A stretch of DNA of 64,000 nt from DASQZT01 sp963728965 (GTDB taxonomy: Bacteria > Acidobacteriota > Terriglobia > Bryobacterales > Bryobacteraceae), in NCBI GenBank assembly GCA_963728965.1, contig CAVSMH010000012.1:248001-312000 (forward strand), in the 5' to 3' direction. The translations under genes were made by a program, and so were the position numbers. Under the pieces are notes generated by a model that made no database searches, was not told the origin of the DNA, and worked only from the letters and a program-made list of their open reading frames with translations. The first letter of the stretch is position 1. Each line of letters begins with the position of its first letter. Positions 33,977 to 43,212 of this stretch are shown here, in pieces.

Positions 33977-36900
33977 TTGTGCCCGGCTTGCACCGCCAGG
34001 CGGTACCTGCGCCGAGAGAGACCGGTGATACACCATAACAACGCCCAGTTGCTGACAGCCATCGTGGAGAGATCGGAAGACGCCATCATCACCCACCGGC
34101 TGAGCGGAGAGATCCTGAGTTGGAGCCGGGGAGCCGAGGCGCTGTTCGGCTATCGCGGCGAGGAGGTTACCGGCGCCCTGATCACGTCCTTGATGCCGCC
34201 AGAGGAGGCGCGCCTCTTTCCGGAAATGGTGGAACGGCTGGCGGGCGGCGAACGAATCGCTCCGTTCGATGCCAACGCCCTGACCAGCGATGGCCGGCGG
34301 CTCGCCGTTTCGGTATCGCTTACACCCATCGAAGACGACACGGGCGTTGTCAGCGCCGCCCTGGCCATCGTGCGGGACGCGACATCCCGCCACCAGGTGG
34401 AAGAATCCCGGACGCTGTTGGCGGCCATTGTCGATTCCACCGAGGACGCGATTCTGGCCACCACCCTGGAGGGATGCCTGCTCAGTTGGAACCGCGGCGC
34501 CGAGCAGATGTTCGGATACAGGGCGGAAGAGGTTCTGGGAAAACACGTCTCTATGCTGGCTGCTCCCGACCGCCGCGCCGAGGTGGACCGCAATTACGCG
34601 TCCGTCCACGACGGAAACCCGCTTTCCCACTTCGAAACCATTCGCGTGGGAAAGGATGGCATTCCCAGGGAAGTCTCCATTACCGCATCTCCCATTCGGA
34701 ATGGACGGGGAGAGGTGATCGGCATCTCGGCCATCTTGCGCGACATCCGCGAGCGGAAGGCGGCAGAACGCCTGCTGCGCGAGCGCGAAGAGCGTTTCCG
34801 CATGGCCTTTCAGAATGCGCCCCTCGGCATGTGCCTGAGCGCGTTGGATGGCCGTCTGCTCCAGGTGAACGAAACGCTCTGTGGAATGCTGGGCGCGCCG
34901 GCCGCGGAACTCATCGGCAGAAACTGGAAAGACTTCACCCACCCCGATGACCTGGCGGTCTCCTGGGATGCCGCCAAACGGCTGCTTCAGGGCGAGGCCT
35001 CCCAGATGGGGATCGTGAAACGCTATATCCGTCCGGATGGAAGCGTCTTCTGGGCGCGGGTGAGCGTTACTCTGACAGGTGCCGGCGACGATCCCTGCCG
35101 GCACTTCATCACCCATGTGGAGGATATCACCGAGCGCAAGCAGCGCACCGAGGCGCTGGTGGAATCGGAACGGCGCTACCGCCTCCTGTTCGAAAACAAC
35201 ATGGCTGGCGTATTTCGGGCGCTGCCGGACGGACGAGTCGTGGAGGTGAATGAAGCGCTTCGTCACATCCTGGGCTGCGACTCCATCGACGAGGTGCTGG
35301 CAATCCCCGCGAGCGAGGTCTTCTTCGATGCGGACGAGGGCCGGGCGGCAGTCGGGCGGTTGTTCGAGTGTCGCCGCCTCAACAGTTTTGAAATCCGCTT
35401 GAAGCGCAAGGATGGCACCCCCGTGTGGGTGTTGGAGAACGTCAGCCTTATCGCCGACGAAAACGGACAGCCCGCCTCCGTCGAAGGAACGATGATCGAC
35501 ATTACCGAGCGCAAGCAGATCGAAGAAGAACTGCGCAAGGCCAAGGAGGCCGCCGAAGCGGCGAATCGCGCCAAAAGCGAGTTCCTGGCCAACATGAGCC
35601 ACGAGATTCGCACCCCGCTCAACGGCGTCATCGGGATGACCGAACTGGCCCTGGACACGGCGCTCACCGCGGAACAACGCGAGTACCTGGAGGGTGTCAA
35701 GAACTCGGCCGAGTCTCTGCTCGGAATCATCAGCGACATTCTGGATTTCTCGAAGATCGAAGCGCGCAAACTCAGCCTCGAGTCCATCCCGTTCGATTTG
35801 CGAAAGGCGATCGACGCCACCATGAAACCGCTCGGGTTTCAGGCAGCCAACAAGAACCTGGAACTGGTGTACCGGGTGGGCCGCGAGATCCCGGAAACCG
35901 TCGTGGGAGATCCGGTGCGCCTGCGCCAGATCCTGGTGAACCTGGTGGGGAACGCATTGAAGTTCACCGAGCGCGGCGAGGTCGTGGTGGATGTCACCCG
36001 GGTGCAGCAGACCGACTCCGCGGTCACCCTCCAGTTCAGCGTCAGCGATACCGGAATCGGCATACCGGAGGAGAAGCGGAAATCGATTTTCGAGGCCTTT
36101 GCGCAGGCGGACACGTCGGCCACGCGCCGCTTCGGAGGTACCGGACTGGGGCTGGCGATCGCCTCCCAGCTGGCGGCGATGATGGACGGGTGGATCTGGG
36201 TGGACAGCGAACTGGGACATGGCAGCACGTTTCATTTCGCGGTCACTCTGGGCGCGGCCGAAGCCCCCGATGCGGAGCCGGCCGACCGCCCTGCCAAGGT
36301 ATTGGCCGGGATGCCGGTCCTCATCGTGGACGACAACACCGCGAGCCTGCGCGCGGTGGGCGAGACTCTCCGGGGATGGGGCATGAATGCCCACCTCACC
36401 ACCAACGGCTGGAGCGCGGTGGCGCTGATGCACCTGGCGAAGGAAGCCGGCCGGCCGTTTCCCGCCGTCGTCATCGACAGCGACATGCCCGCGATGGACG
36501 GGTTCATGCTGGCTGCCAATATCCGCAGCATCCCCGGGCTGGGCGCCACCCCGGTCATCTTGCTCATCCCCGCCGGCAAGGGCGGAGAAGCGGTGCGCAA
36601 TCGGCAGGTGGAAATCGCTGCTACCGTCACCAAGCCCGCCAGCGAAGCCGAGTTGGTGCAGGCCATGCTCCGGGCGATCGGTGCGGCCACCGGGGGCGTC
36701 CCCTGTGAGTCGCCGGCGACGGTCCCGCCCGCCTCGCGGCCGGAGAGAAGACTGCACGTGCTGGTGGCGGAAGACCATCCGGTGAATCGGCGCGTGGCCG
36801 TACGCATGCTCGAAAAGAACGGGCACTCCGCGCGCGCCGTCACCAGCGGCCGCGATGCCCTGGCGGCGCTAGGGCAGGAGCGGTTCGATGTGGTGCTGAT

Positions 36901-37138
36901 GGACATCCAGATGCCCAATATGGACGGCCTGGAGGCGACTCGCGCCATTCGCGAGGAGGAAGAGAAAACCGGCGGACACGTTCCCATCATCGCCATGACC
37001 GCCCACGCCATGCATGGCGATCGGGAGCGGTGCCTGGCGGCCGGAATGGACGGTTACGTTTCCAAGCCGGTAAACGCGAAGGACCTCTACGCGGCCATTG
37101 AATGCAATGTCAATCATGGGCGCGAACGCTTTTCCTGA
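33977..37138 (+). CDS. Hybrid sensor histidine kinase with four PAS domains and two receivers
   Basis: 1053 residues from GTG 33977; GTG 34025, preceded by a GAGAGA stretch, is a good alternative. Four consecutive PAS/PAC domains (about residues 20-530, each ending in a DIxER- or DATSR-like motif), no membrane helix. HisKA domain with phospho-acceptor His in ANMSHEIRTPLNGVIG, ATPase with NALKFTERGE (N box), DTGIGIPEEK (G1) and GGTGLGLAI (G2). First receiver keeps its Asp (VVIDSDMPAMDG) and Lys (VTKPAS); second receiver is canonical (LMDIQMPNMDG, VSKPVN). A cytoplasmic phosphorelay sensor; no response regulator gene is adjacent. Confidence 0.9.
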   Translation: MCPACTARRYLRRERPVIHHNNAQLLTAIVERSEDAIITHRLSGEILSWSRGAEALFGYRGEEVTGALITSLMPPEEARLFPEMVERLAGGERIAPFDANALTSDGRRLAVSVSLTPIEDDTGVVSAALAIVRDATSRHQVEESRTLLAAIVDSTEDAILATTLEGCLLSWNRGAEQMFGYRAEEVLGKHVSMLAAPDRRAEVDRNYASVHDGNPLSHFETIRVGKDGIPREVSITASPIRNGRGEVIGISAILRDIRERKAAERLLREREERFRMAFQNAPLGMCLSALDGRLLQVNETLCGMLGAPAAELIGRNWKDFTHPDDLAVSWDAAKRLLQGEASQMGIVKRYIRPDGSVFWARVSVTLTGAGDDPCRHFITHVEDITERKQRTEALVESERRYRLLFENNMAGVFRALPDGRVVEVNEALRHILGCDSIDEVLAIPASEVFFDADEGRAAVGRLFECRRLNSFEIRLKRKDGTPVWVLENVSLIADENGQPASVEGTMIDITERKQIEEELRKAKEAAEAANRAKSEFLANMSHEIRTPLNGVIGMTELALDTALTAEQREYLEGVKNSAESLLGIISDILDFSKIEARKLSLESIPFDLRKAIDATMKPLGFQAANKNLELVYRVGREIPETVVGDPVRLRQILVNLVGNALKFTERGEVVVDVTRVQQTDSAVTLQFSVSDTGIGIPEEKRKSIFEAFAQADTSATRRFGGTGLGLAIASQLAAMMDGWIWVDSELGHGSTFHFAVTLGAAEAPDAEPADRPAKVLAGMPVLIVDDNTASLRAVGETLRGWGMNAHLTTNGWSAVALMHLAKEAGRPFPAVVIDSDMPAMDGFMLAANIRSIPGLGATPVILLIPAGKGGEAVRNRQVEIAATVTKPASEAELVQAMLRAIGAATGGVPCESPATVPPASRPERRLHVLVAEDHPVNRRVAVRMLEKNGHSARAVTSGRDALAALGQERFDVVLMDIQMPNMDGLEATRAIREEEEKTGGHVPIIAMTAHAMHGDRERCLAAGMDGYVSKPVNAKDLYAAIECNVNHGRERFS

Positions 37139-37326
37139 ACCGCACCGCCCGGTCCTGCCGCCGATCCCCTTTGAGACCCGAAGCGCGTTGCTCTTTTTCA
37201 TCAGGAACTCCACTGGTACTAGACGGAACTCACAGTACTTTCAGCGGGCCACCTGCAGACATAACCGCATAGTACCGGATCATAGTGTTCCTGCAAGCGA
37301 TCTTGAGTTACACTCTTAGGCGGCAT

Positions 37327-38097
37327 ATGAATCGGATGAACAGGTCTCTTTGGTTGTTTTTGGGCTCGTTGCTCCTCTTCGCCGTCTCCATGCCTGCCGC
37401 GACCCTGGTGGTGGACACCTCGTTCGACCTGACGCTCTTCGGGAACCGGGATGCCGGAGGCCAGCAAACCAATTTCGTCCTGACCACCGACCGGTTTGGG
37501 AATCTCAAGAACGGCGATGGGTTAGGGGTGATGCGCAACGAATCGCTCGTGCTCGGAGGCAATGTCGTTCCGCTGAGCATGGCCGGGGGCGGCTATATCA
37601 CGCTGGTCAACAGCGGCGCGGTGATCACGGGAGCCAAACTCGATCTCGTGCTCAACACCGGTAGTTCCTCGGTATCGTCCGCACTGCGGTCGGGGACCAC
37701 ATTATTCTTAACGCCAGCGTTCGACTCACTGATCTCCTCCCTCACCGTCAAGCTGTCGTCTGGCAACGTCGTGTACACCGCGACCATACCGGTGCCTCCG
37801 ACGACTTTCACCCTCGACCTGTTCGCGGCCGGATTTGCCAACCAGATCCAGAACGGGCAACCGATCTCGATTACGTTCACTGGGACCGAGACGCTGACCA
37901 CGGACGTCAGCGGCTACCTGCCCGGACCGACGAAGAACGGCCGCGAAGTTTTGGACCTTTCCGCCACCCGGAATATCGGCAGCGCGTTCGGCAGCCGGAT
38001 CACGGCGTATTACGAGGTCCCCGAGCCGTTCACCACGGCCCTGGTGGGCGCAGGCCTGCTGCTGATCGGCTGTGTCCGCACGAAGTTCCGCCGATAA
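37327..38097 (+). CDS. PEP-CTERM sorting domain protein
   Basis: 256 residues from ATG 37327 (ATG 37336 also possible). Signal peptide (LWLFLGSLLLFAVSMPAATL), a Ser/Thr/Gly-rich beta-type body with no recognised domain, and a C-terminal PEP-CTERM tripartite signal: VPEP, a hydrophobic helix (TALVGAGLLLIGCV) and a basic tail (RTKFRR). This directs export and processing by exosortase, usually linked to exopolysaccharide. Exosortase genes are not in this window. About 190 bp upstream contains no other gene. Confidence 0.85.
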   Translation: MNRMNRSLWLFLGSLLLFAVSMPAATLVVDTSFDLTLFGNRDAGGQQTNFVLTTDRFGNLKNGDGLGVMRNESLVLGGNVVPLSMAGGGYITLVNSGAVITGAKLDLVLNTGSSSVSSALRSGTTLFLTPAFDSLISSLTVKLSSGNVVYTATIPVPPTTFTLDLFAAGFANQIQNGQPISITFTGTETLTTDVSGYLPGPTKNGREVLDLSATRNIGSAFGSRITAYYEVPEPFTTALVGAGLLLIGCVRTKFRR

Positions 38098-38177
38098 CCC
38101 GCCCCGCCCCCGCTCGAACAGCCGCGCCGACCCCGCCGGAAGGTCACGTTTTCCGCCCGTTTTGCATCTTCCATGCC

Positions 38178-38432
38178 ATGACCGGTTGTACCGAGGAGTG
38201 CCGCCAGGTGCTCTCGCTGATTTCGGAGTATCTGGATCTGGAACTGCCGGCTGACATCTGCGCACGCATCGAGACACACCTGGCAACGTGCGGATCGTGC
38301 GAAGAATTCGCCCACGGCCTGCGCCGCTCGGTCGCCCTGGTGCGTGCGTTTGGCGCATCCGCGACGCCCGTTCCGATTTCCCGCGAGGCGCGGGCCGAGT
38401 TGGAACGAGCCTGGCGGCGCTGCGGCAAATGA
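38178..38432 (+). CDS. Small zinc-finger (anti-sigma-factor-like) protein
   Basis: 84 residues. The zf-HC2 anti-sigma zinc site is visible: an N-terminal Cys, then ETHLATCGSCEEF with the His-x3-Cys-x2-Cys set. No membrane helix or sensor part follows, so it is a minimal ZAS-type protein that could hold a sigma factor, although no sigma factor gene is adjacent. Its stop overlaps the chrA start (ATGA at 38429-38432), indicating translational coupling; it might regulate that transporter's expression. Confidence 0.75.
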   Translation: MTGCTEECRQVLSLISEYLDLELPADICARIETHLATCGSCEEFAHGLRRSVALVRAFGASATPVPISREARAELERAWRRCGK

Positions 38433-39574
38433 CGATCGAGGCCCCGCCGGCCGATACCGCGGCCGCACACGTTTCCCTCCCGCGGCTGCTATTGCTGTTC
38501 CTGCGCATCGGAATCATCGGATTCGGCGGGGGTATGGCCGTCGTCGCGCTCATCGAGCGTGAACTGATCCAGAAGCGGAAGTTGCTGAAGGTCGAGGAAT
38601 TCCTGCATGGCGTCGGCCTGGGACAGGTCCTCGGTTCGTTTGCCGTGAATGCCGCGTTCTTTGTGGGATACCGCCTCTACGGCGCGGTGGGCGGCACGCT
38701 GGCCGCAGCGGTATTCCTGACGCCCTCGCTGGTCATGGTCACGGCCCTCTCCCACCTGTATTTCCGGTACCACGCCATCCCCGCGTTGGATGGCGCCGTG
38801 GCGGGCCTGGGGCCGGTAGTGATCGCGCTCATTCTGGACGCCTGCTGGTCGCTCGGGAGAAGGGTGCTGCGTTCGTGGTATGCGGGTGCGGTGGGCGTGG
38901 CGGCGCTGGCGGCGGCCGTGGCCGGCGCCAACGCGGTGTGGATCCTGGTGGCGGCGGGCGCCGCGGGGCTGATCCGCCCGGCCGTCCGCGCGGGACGGCT
39001 GCGGTCCATCGCCCCCGTAGCCCTCGTATGGCCCGCTACGCTCGGTCCGCTGGCGGCTCTGCCGGCGGTGGTCGCCACGTTTTTCAAGATCGGCCTGGTA
39101 TTCTTCGGCGGCGGGTTCGTGCTGATTCCGGTGCTGCACCAGCACCTGGTGACCAGGCTCGGATGGTTGACCCCGCGGGAGTTCATGGACGGCGTCGCCA
39201 TCAGCAATCTCACGCCCGGGCCGATCGCCGTGCTTTCCACCTTTGCCGGGTATCGCATGGCGGGCGTCACCGGTGCGGTGTTGGCAACCGTGGCGCTGAT
39301 GCTGCCGGCCCTCGTGCTGATGCTCGCCATCAGCCGCCAGTACCAGCGCCATTCCGGTAACGAATGGGTGCGGCACTTCCTGGCGGGCGTGAACCCGGCG
39401 GTGGTGGCGCTGGTATTGAGCGCCGCGGTGATGCTGCGGCGCGATGCCCTGCGGTCGTGGCAGGACTGGATCTTCGCGGCGGCAGCCCTGGCGGTGATCG
39501 GACGGCTCCGCTGGCATCCGGCCATCCTCCTGGCCTGCGGCGCGGCGGCGGGCTACTTCCGCCTGCTGGGATAG
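38429..39574 (+). CDS. chrA: Chromate transporter (ChrA family)
   Basis: 381 residues from ATG 38429. Two homologous halves, each beginning with the ChrA signature: FLRIGIIGFGGGMAVVALIE near residue 22 and FFKIGLVFFGGGFVLIPVL near 215, with GVAISNLTPGPIAVLSTFAGY in the second half. Around ten to twelve hydrophobic helices. ChrA exports chromate by coupling to the proton gradient, but many homologues in uncontaminated soils have unknown anions. Coupled to the zinc-finger gene by a 4-nt overlap. Confidence 0.85.
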   Translation: MTIEAPPADTAAAHVSLPRLLLLFLRIGIIGFGGGMAVVALIERELIQKRKLLKVEEFLHGVGLGQVLGSFAVNAAFFVGYRLYGAVGGTLAAAVFLTPSLVMVTALSHLYFRYHAIPALDGAVAGLGPVVIALILDACWSLGRRVLRSWYAGAVGVAALAAAVAGANAVWILVAAGAAGLIRPAVRAGRLRSIAPVALVWPATLGPLAALPAVVATFFKIGLVFFGGGFVLIPVLHQHLVTRLGWLTPREFMDGVAISNLTPGPIAVLSTFAGYRMAGVTGAVLATVALMLPALVLMLAISRQYQRHSGNEWVRHFLAGVNPAVVALVLSAAVMLRRDALRSWQDWIFAAAALAVIGRLRWHPAILLACGAAAGYFRLLG

Positions 39575-39713
39575 CGCAAGACTCGCGCCCGGCACCCGCC
39601 CCGCGCGCAAGAGTTGCGCGGCCCGGCCGGCGGCCCCATCCCAATCGGCCCGTATCTTCAACGATTTACCGAATGGCGCGGCAAGTGCGTTTGAGAGTTG
39701 CGGAGGTTTTACT

Positions 39714-40046
39714 ATGAAAAAGCTTTTCGGGCTGCTGGCGGTGGGGCTTCTCGCCGCGGCGCTGGCCTTGTTCGGGCAGAACTCCAACCCGCCGCGGCAG
39801 GGGCAGGGGTCGGGCGACGCCCCGCACGCCTATTGCGATAAGGATGGCGACGGTTTGTGCGACTACACGGGACTGCCCGTGGGACAATGCCGCGGTCAGG
39901 GCGATTGCCCCGGTTGTGACGGGAGTTGCCCGCGTGGCCGTGGCCGTGGCCAGGGCCAGGGCCAGGGGCGGGGTCAGGGGCGTGGCGCCCGTAACGGCGT
40001 ATGCCCGCGCGCGAGTGCCGCCGCCCCAGCCATGGCGCGGCGGTGA
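39714..40046 (+). CDS. Small exported Gly/Gln/Arg-rich protein with EF-hand-like loop
   Basis: 110 residues; ribosome binding site GGAGG and a clean signal peptide (KLFGLLAVGLLAAALALFGQ). The mature part has YCDKDGDGLCDYTGLPVGQ, an EF-hand-like calcium loop framed by cysteines, then a Cys-rich piece (CPGCDGSC) and a GRGRGQGQGQGRGQGRG low-complexity run. Function unknown; the DKDGDG-C-DYTG motif recurs in small exported proteins of anaerobes and acidobacteria. Followed by two strong hairpins. Confidence 0.7.
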   Translation: MKKLFGLLAVGLLAAALALFGQNSNPPRQGQGSGDAPHAYCDKDGDGLCDYTGLPVGQCRGQGDCPGCDGSCPRGRGRGQGQGQGRGQGRGARNGVCPRASAAAPAMARR

Positions 40047-40057
40047 GGCGCGGGGCC

Positions 40058-40115
40058 GGGCGGGAACGGCGTTTCCCGCCCGCCCCGCACCGGTTCGCGG
40101 GGATTTTTCCCCGCG
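40058..40115. terminator. Tandem hairpins between convergent genes
   Basis: Stem GGGCGGGAA / TTCCCGCCC (40058-40081) and stem CGCGGGGA / TCCCCGCG with a T4 loop (40096-40115). They lie in the 83-bp gap where the small exported protein gene and the DUF302 gene converge; probably a bidirectional terminator. Confidence 0.6.
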
Positions 40116-40129
40116 TGGGGATTCCGCCC

Positions 40130-40522
40130 TTACCGGGCGAGGCTGTCGATGGCGCGGCGGAGTTTCTCGTTCACCTGGCGGGCCAGCGGTTCCATTCCGG
40201 GCTTGCCGACCAAAGAGAGCATCTTCTCCGCATCTACCGCTCCCACGCGAATCTGGTCGCCCTGCTGGTAGACGATCACGTTGCAGGGGAGTAACAGGCC
40301 AAGGTCGATCTCTTCTTGCAGCGCGTGGTGGGCCAGCGGCGGATTGCACGCCCCCAGGATCACGTATTGCGGGAAATCGACACCGAGTTTCTCTTTGAGT
40401 TTGGTCTGGATGTCGATCTGGCACAGAACGCCGAAGCCTTCCTCTTTCAGGGCCGCTTCGGCCTTGGCGACCGCCTGGTGAAACGACAGGCCCACCGTAC
40501 GCACGTAGCCGTAGCCGGTCAT
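40130..40522 (-). CDS. DUF302 family protein
   Basis: 130 residues from ATG 40522, preceded by GGAGAA. Matches the DUF302 fold: YGYVRTVGLSFHQAVAKAEA, EGFGVLCQIDIQTKLKEKLG, YVILGACNPPLAHHAL and PCNVIVYQQGD. DUF302 proteins are often associated with sulfur or metal chemistry; the conserved Cys in LGACNP and PCNV fit metal or thiol binding, by inference. It has a good promoter at 40548-40576 on the same strand. Confidence 0.85.
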   Translation of the reverse strand: MTGYGYVRTVGLSFHQAVAKAEAALKEEGFGVLCQIDIQTKLKEKLGVDFPQYVILGACNPPLAHHALQEEIDLGLLLPCNVIVYQQGDQIRVGAVDAEKMLSLVGKPGMEPLARQVNEKLRRAIDSLAR

Positions 40523-40547
40523 TGTCAGATTCTCCTTTTCCGCTTCT

Positions 40548-40576
40548 ATTGTGGAGCCGCGAGTCGGATTTGACAA
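40548..40576 (-). promoter_or_regulatory. Sigma70-like promoter of the DUF302 gene
   Basis: On the minus strand, TTGTCA (40576-40571), 17-bp spacer, CACAAT (40553-40548), about 25 bp before the DUF302 start codon. Good -35 and moderate -10 agreement. Confidence 0.6.
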
Positions 40577-40685
40577 TCCAAAACGGCTGCCCGCCCCGCT
40601 CACCCGGCCGCCTTCCCTGCGAACATCGGATGCCGCAGTGGCGGCCGGGTGGCCCCGTTTTCCTGCCCTTCCCGCGTACTGGCCA

Positions 40686-40707
40686 GATACGGAAAATTTG
40701 CCGTATC
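40686..40707 (+). other. Stem-loop in the leader before the alginate-lyase-family gene
   Basis: Inverted repeat GATACGG / CCGTATC with loop AAAATTTG, 17 bp upstream of an intrinsic-terminator-like hairpin. The 297-bp gap 40523-40819 has no gene and contains this pair of structures. Confidence 0.5.
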
Positions 40708-40723
40708 GAGAGTTTCCCTTACG

Positions 40724-40758
40724 GGCCCGCTCCTTACCGCAGAGCGGGCCGTTTTTTT
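40724..40758 (+). terminator. Intrinsic terminator upstream of the alginate-lyase-family gene
   Basis: 9-bp perfect stem GGCCCGCTC / GAGCGGGCC, 9-nt loop, followed by G and seven Ts, on the plus strand. No plus-strand gene ends just before it, so it would terminate a short leader or an unannotated small RNA. Confidence 0.7.
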
Positions 40759-40819
40759 GGAGCGATGGGCCAATCCTGCCAGGCGTGAGATGTGGCGCGC
40801 TTCCGGTACAATCGCAATA

Positions 40820-42031
40820 GTGAGAACTGCGCCGTTTCTCGTTCTTACCGCGTTCCTGGTCCGGGCGGCCGATCTGCCGATGACGATTGTCTCGGAAGAC
40901 GAGGCCGAGCCGATCCACAGCGCCATTGTGCGTAAGGAAGTCTGGACTCTCGATTCGGTGCGGCGCTTGCGCACCGAAGCGGACCGGCGCATGCGCGAAG
41001 GCCCATGGAGCGTGACCTTCGAACGGCCCCGCGCCGAAGGCCTCGATCCCCACGACTACTACAGCGAAGCTCCCTACTGGTGGCCCAACCCGGATAACCC
41101 CGGCGGGCCGTTCCTCCGGCGCGACGGGCAGACCAATCCCAACCGCTTCCTCACCAACAAAATCGCCCTCAATGCCATGTGCGACGCCGTGTTCACCCTG
41201 GGAACCGCGGGCCTGCTGCTCGACGACGCACGCTACGCCCAGCGCGCCGCCCGCCTCATCAACGTGTGGTTCGTCAACCCCAATACACGCATGAATCCGA
41301 ACCTGGATTACGCGCAGGCGGTGCCGGGGCTCAACAACGGGCGGGGCGCCGGAATCATCGATGGGCGGGTGCTGATCCGCGCCATTCAAGGTATGGAATT
41401 CCTGGCCCACACCGGCATCTGGGACGCGAAGGACCAGGCCGCGGTACGGCGGTGGTTCGAAGAATATCTGCGCTGGCTTACCACCAGCAAGAATGGCACG
41501 GACGAAATGCGGAGCGGCAACAATCACGCCTCCTGGTGGACCGCGCAGGTGGCCGCGGTTGCCACCTTCGTGCGCGACCAGAAAGGACAGCAGATGGCCT
41601 TCAACTACTATCGCGACCGGGTTTTTCCCCGCCAGATCCGCGCGGACGGCAGCGCTCCGCGGGAGGAGTCGCGCACCAAGTCGCTGTCCTACTCGGCGTT
41701 CAACCTGGAAGCGTTCGCCATGATCTGCCGCATCGCCCAGGTGCAGGGGGTGGACCTGTGGTCGGTGCGCGCCAGGGGCGGCGCGTCGCTGGCCACCGTG
41801 ATCGACTATCTGGAGCCGTACCTTTCCGAACCGCGACGCTGGAACAAGGAACAGATCGCCGAGTTTTCGAATGACGACCTGTACTTCCTGGCCTTCGCGG
41901 GGATGGGCCTGAAAAAGCCCGAGTACGTGGCGCAGTTCCGCAAGCTCGAGCGTCCGCAGGGCGCCTGGCTCAGCCTGGTGGACCTCATGGTCGGGCGGTG
42001 GGAAGCGGCTTCGCACCAGACGCGGCACTGA
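40820..42031 (+). CDS. Alginate-lyase-family (PL5/alginate_lyase-fold) exported protein
   Basis: 403 residues from GTG 40820, which yields a signal peptide (TAPFLVLTAFLVRAADLP); longer in-frame versions to 40649 would run through the terminator hairpin. Alpha-toroid alginate-lyase domain with YYSEAPYWWPNPDNPGGPF near residue 80 and NNHASWW near 230, the conserved Asn-His catalytic neighbourhood. A TACAAT box (40807-40812) ends 7 bp before the GTG, suggesting a leaderless message. Substrate could be alginate or another uronate polymer, in line with the pectin genes near 20 kb. Converges with the csm operon. Confidence 0.8.
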   Translation: MRTAPFLVLTAFLVRAADLPMTIVSEDEAEPIHSAIVRKEVWTLDSVRRLRTEADRRMREGPWSVTFERPRAEGLDPHDYYSEAPYWWPNPDNPGGPFLRRDGQTNPNRFLTNKIALNAMCDAVFTLGTAGLLLDDARYAQRAARLINVWFVNPNTRMNPNLDYAQAVPGLNNGRGAGIIDGRVLIRAIQGMEFLAHTGIWDAKDQAAVRRWFEEYLRWLTTSKNGTDEMRSGNNHASWWTAQVAAVATFVRDQKGQQMAFNYYRDRVFPRQIRADGSAPREESRTKSLSYSAFNLEAFAMICRIAQVQGVDLWSVRARGGASLATVIDYLEPYLSEPRRWNKEQIAEFSNDDLYFLAFAGMGLKKPEYVAQFRKLERPQGAWLSLVDLMVGRWEAASHQTRH

Positions 42032-42066
42032 AGGCACCCGGCCGGCATGCCCATCCAACCGCGGAT

Positions 42067-43212
42067 CTACTCGACCGTCAGCTCCACCCAGCCCGGCAGC
42101 GTGGCCGGCCGGTTTCCCAAAAAGACGATCTTGCGTGTCTTCGGGAACGGCAGGTTGGTGGACAACGCGCGATTGTAAAGCGCGAACTGCTGGAGAATCT
42201 GGCGGTACTCCGGATTGGTGCTGTCGAGCCAGGCACTCTTGGCCATCAAGCCGCCGCCCCAACCCATGCACAACAGGCAGCCGCCCTTTTCCCGGGTGCG
42301 GTTGAGCTGCTGTTCGAGCTCATCGAGGTTCTTGTCGAGCAGGCCCATGCCGGCCCAGGAAGCATACTGGCGCTGCAACGCCAGCAAACCGGCGGCGTAG
42401 ACGTTCGCCGCTTCGAACAGCTTGGCGCGGTTCATCGATTCGGGCCAGCGCACCAGCCGCCGCACATCCGGCTGGAGGAAGAAGGTCTTCTCGTCCCAGG
42501 CGCCTTCGAAGCTGGACCCCGGGGAAGCCATTTCGGCGAACCAGGGGGTGCTGTCGTCGGGCCGCGCGCCATCGACGGCGCCGCGCGGGCTCTGCTTCCA
42601 TCCCAGCACAAACCCGGCGCCGCGGGGCTGCAACGTGGAGGTGCGGAGCAGATAGATTCGGAACTGGGAGACATCGACCGGCGCGGAATCGCCCGCGCTC
42701 ACGAAGCGCATCCGGTTGGAGCCGGCGGGCCCGAGCGCGTGTTCCTCGACGGTTTCGGCCGGACGGCGCGGCAGTCGTTCGCCCGTGACCCGCCCCAGGA
42801 CTTCCTGCAGCATACCGTCGCGCCAGTTCGCGAATACCATGCCCGTGCGCAGTGCGCCTTTGATCGCGGTGCCGGGCACGTAAGGCCCCGAGGCGCCCGC
42901 CGCGAAGGTCGGGATGCGGAGGCTGTCGCCGACGGCACGATTCCAGTACGCGGAGTAGGCCGCATGCTCAAACGGAATGCGGCGCCCGGCGAAATTCTGC
43001 GCGAACCCGCCCCAGGACGCAAAGTCGAGCTTATCGGCCTTTTTGAGTTGGGCCAGGTAGCCGTCCAGGCGAGGTCCTTTGGCCAGAAGGCGGAAAATGC
43101 GCCACTGGTCGAGGATGTTGACATGGTCCTTCCAGACCATGTAGTCGATGGGCGACAGCCCGCGGCCGTCGCCCACCAGCAGCGGAGTCAGGCAGGTGAT
43201 CCGGTAGCGCAT
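42067..43212 (-). CDS. csm5: Type III-A CRISPR RAMP protein Csm5
   Basis: 381 residues from ATG 43212, overlapping the csm4 stop by one base (TGATG). RAMP-fold protein of the effector complex: ITCLTPLLVGDGRGLSPIDYM at the start, YVPGTAIKGALRTGM (the conserved loop after the first ferredoxin fold), and a C-terminal LCMGWGGGLMAKSAWLD Gly-rich segment. Csm5 caps the 3' end of the crRNA and helps crRNA maturation. Last gene of the five-gene operon; tail to tail with the alginate-lyase-family gene 35 bp away. Confidence 0.88.
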   Translation of the reverse strand: MRYRITCLTPLLVGDGRGLSPIDYMVWKDHVNILDQWRIFRLLAKGPRLDGYLAQLKKADKLDFASWGGFAQNFAGRRIPFEHAAYSAYWNRAVGDSLRIPTFAAGASGPYVPGTAIKGALRTGMVFANWRDGMLQEVLGRVTGERLPRRPAETVEEHALGPAGSNRMRFVSAGDSAPVDVSQFRIYLLRTSTLQPRGAGFVLGWKQSPRGAVDGARPDDSTPWFAEMASPGSSFEGAWDEKTFFLQPDVRRLVRWPESMNRAKLFEAANVYAAGLLALQRQYASWAGMGLLDKNLDELEQQLNRTREKGGCLLCMGWGGGLMAKSAWLDSTNPEYRQILQQFALYNRALSTNLPFPKTRKIVFLGNRPATLPGWVELTVE

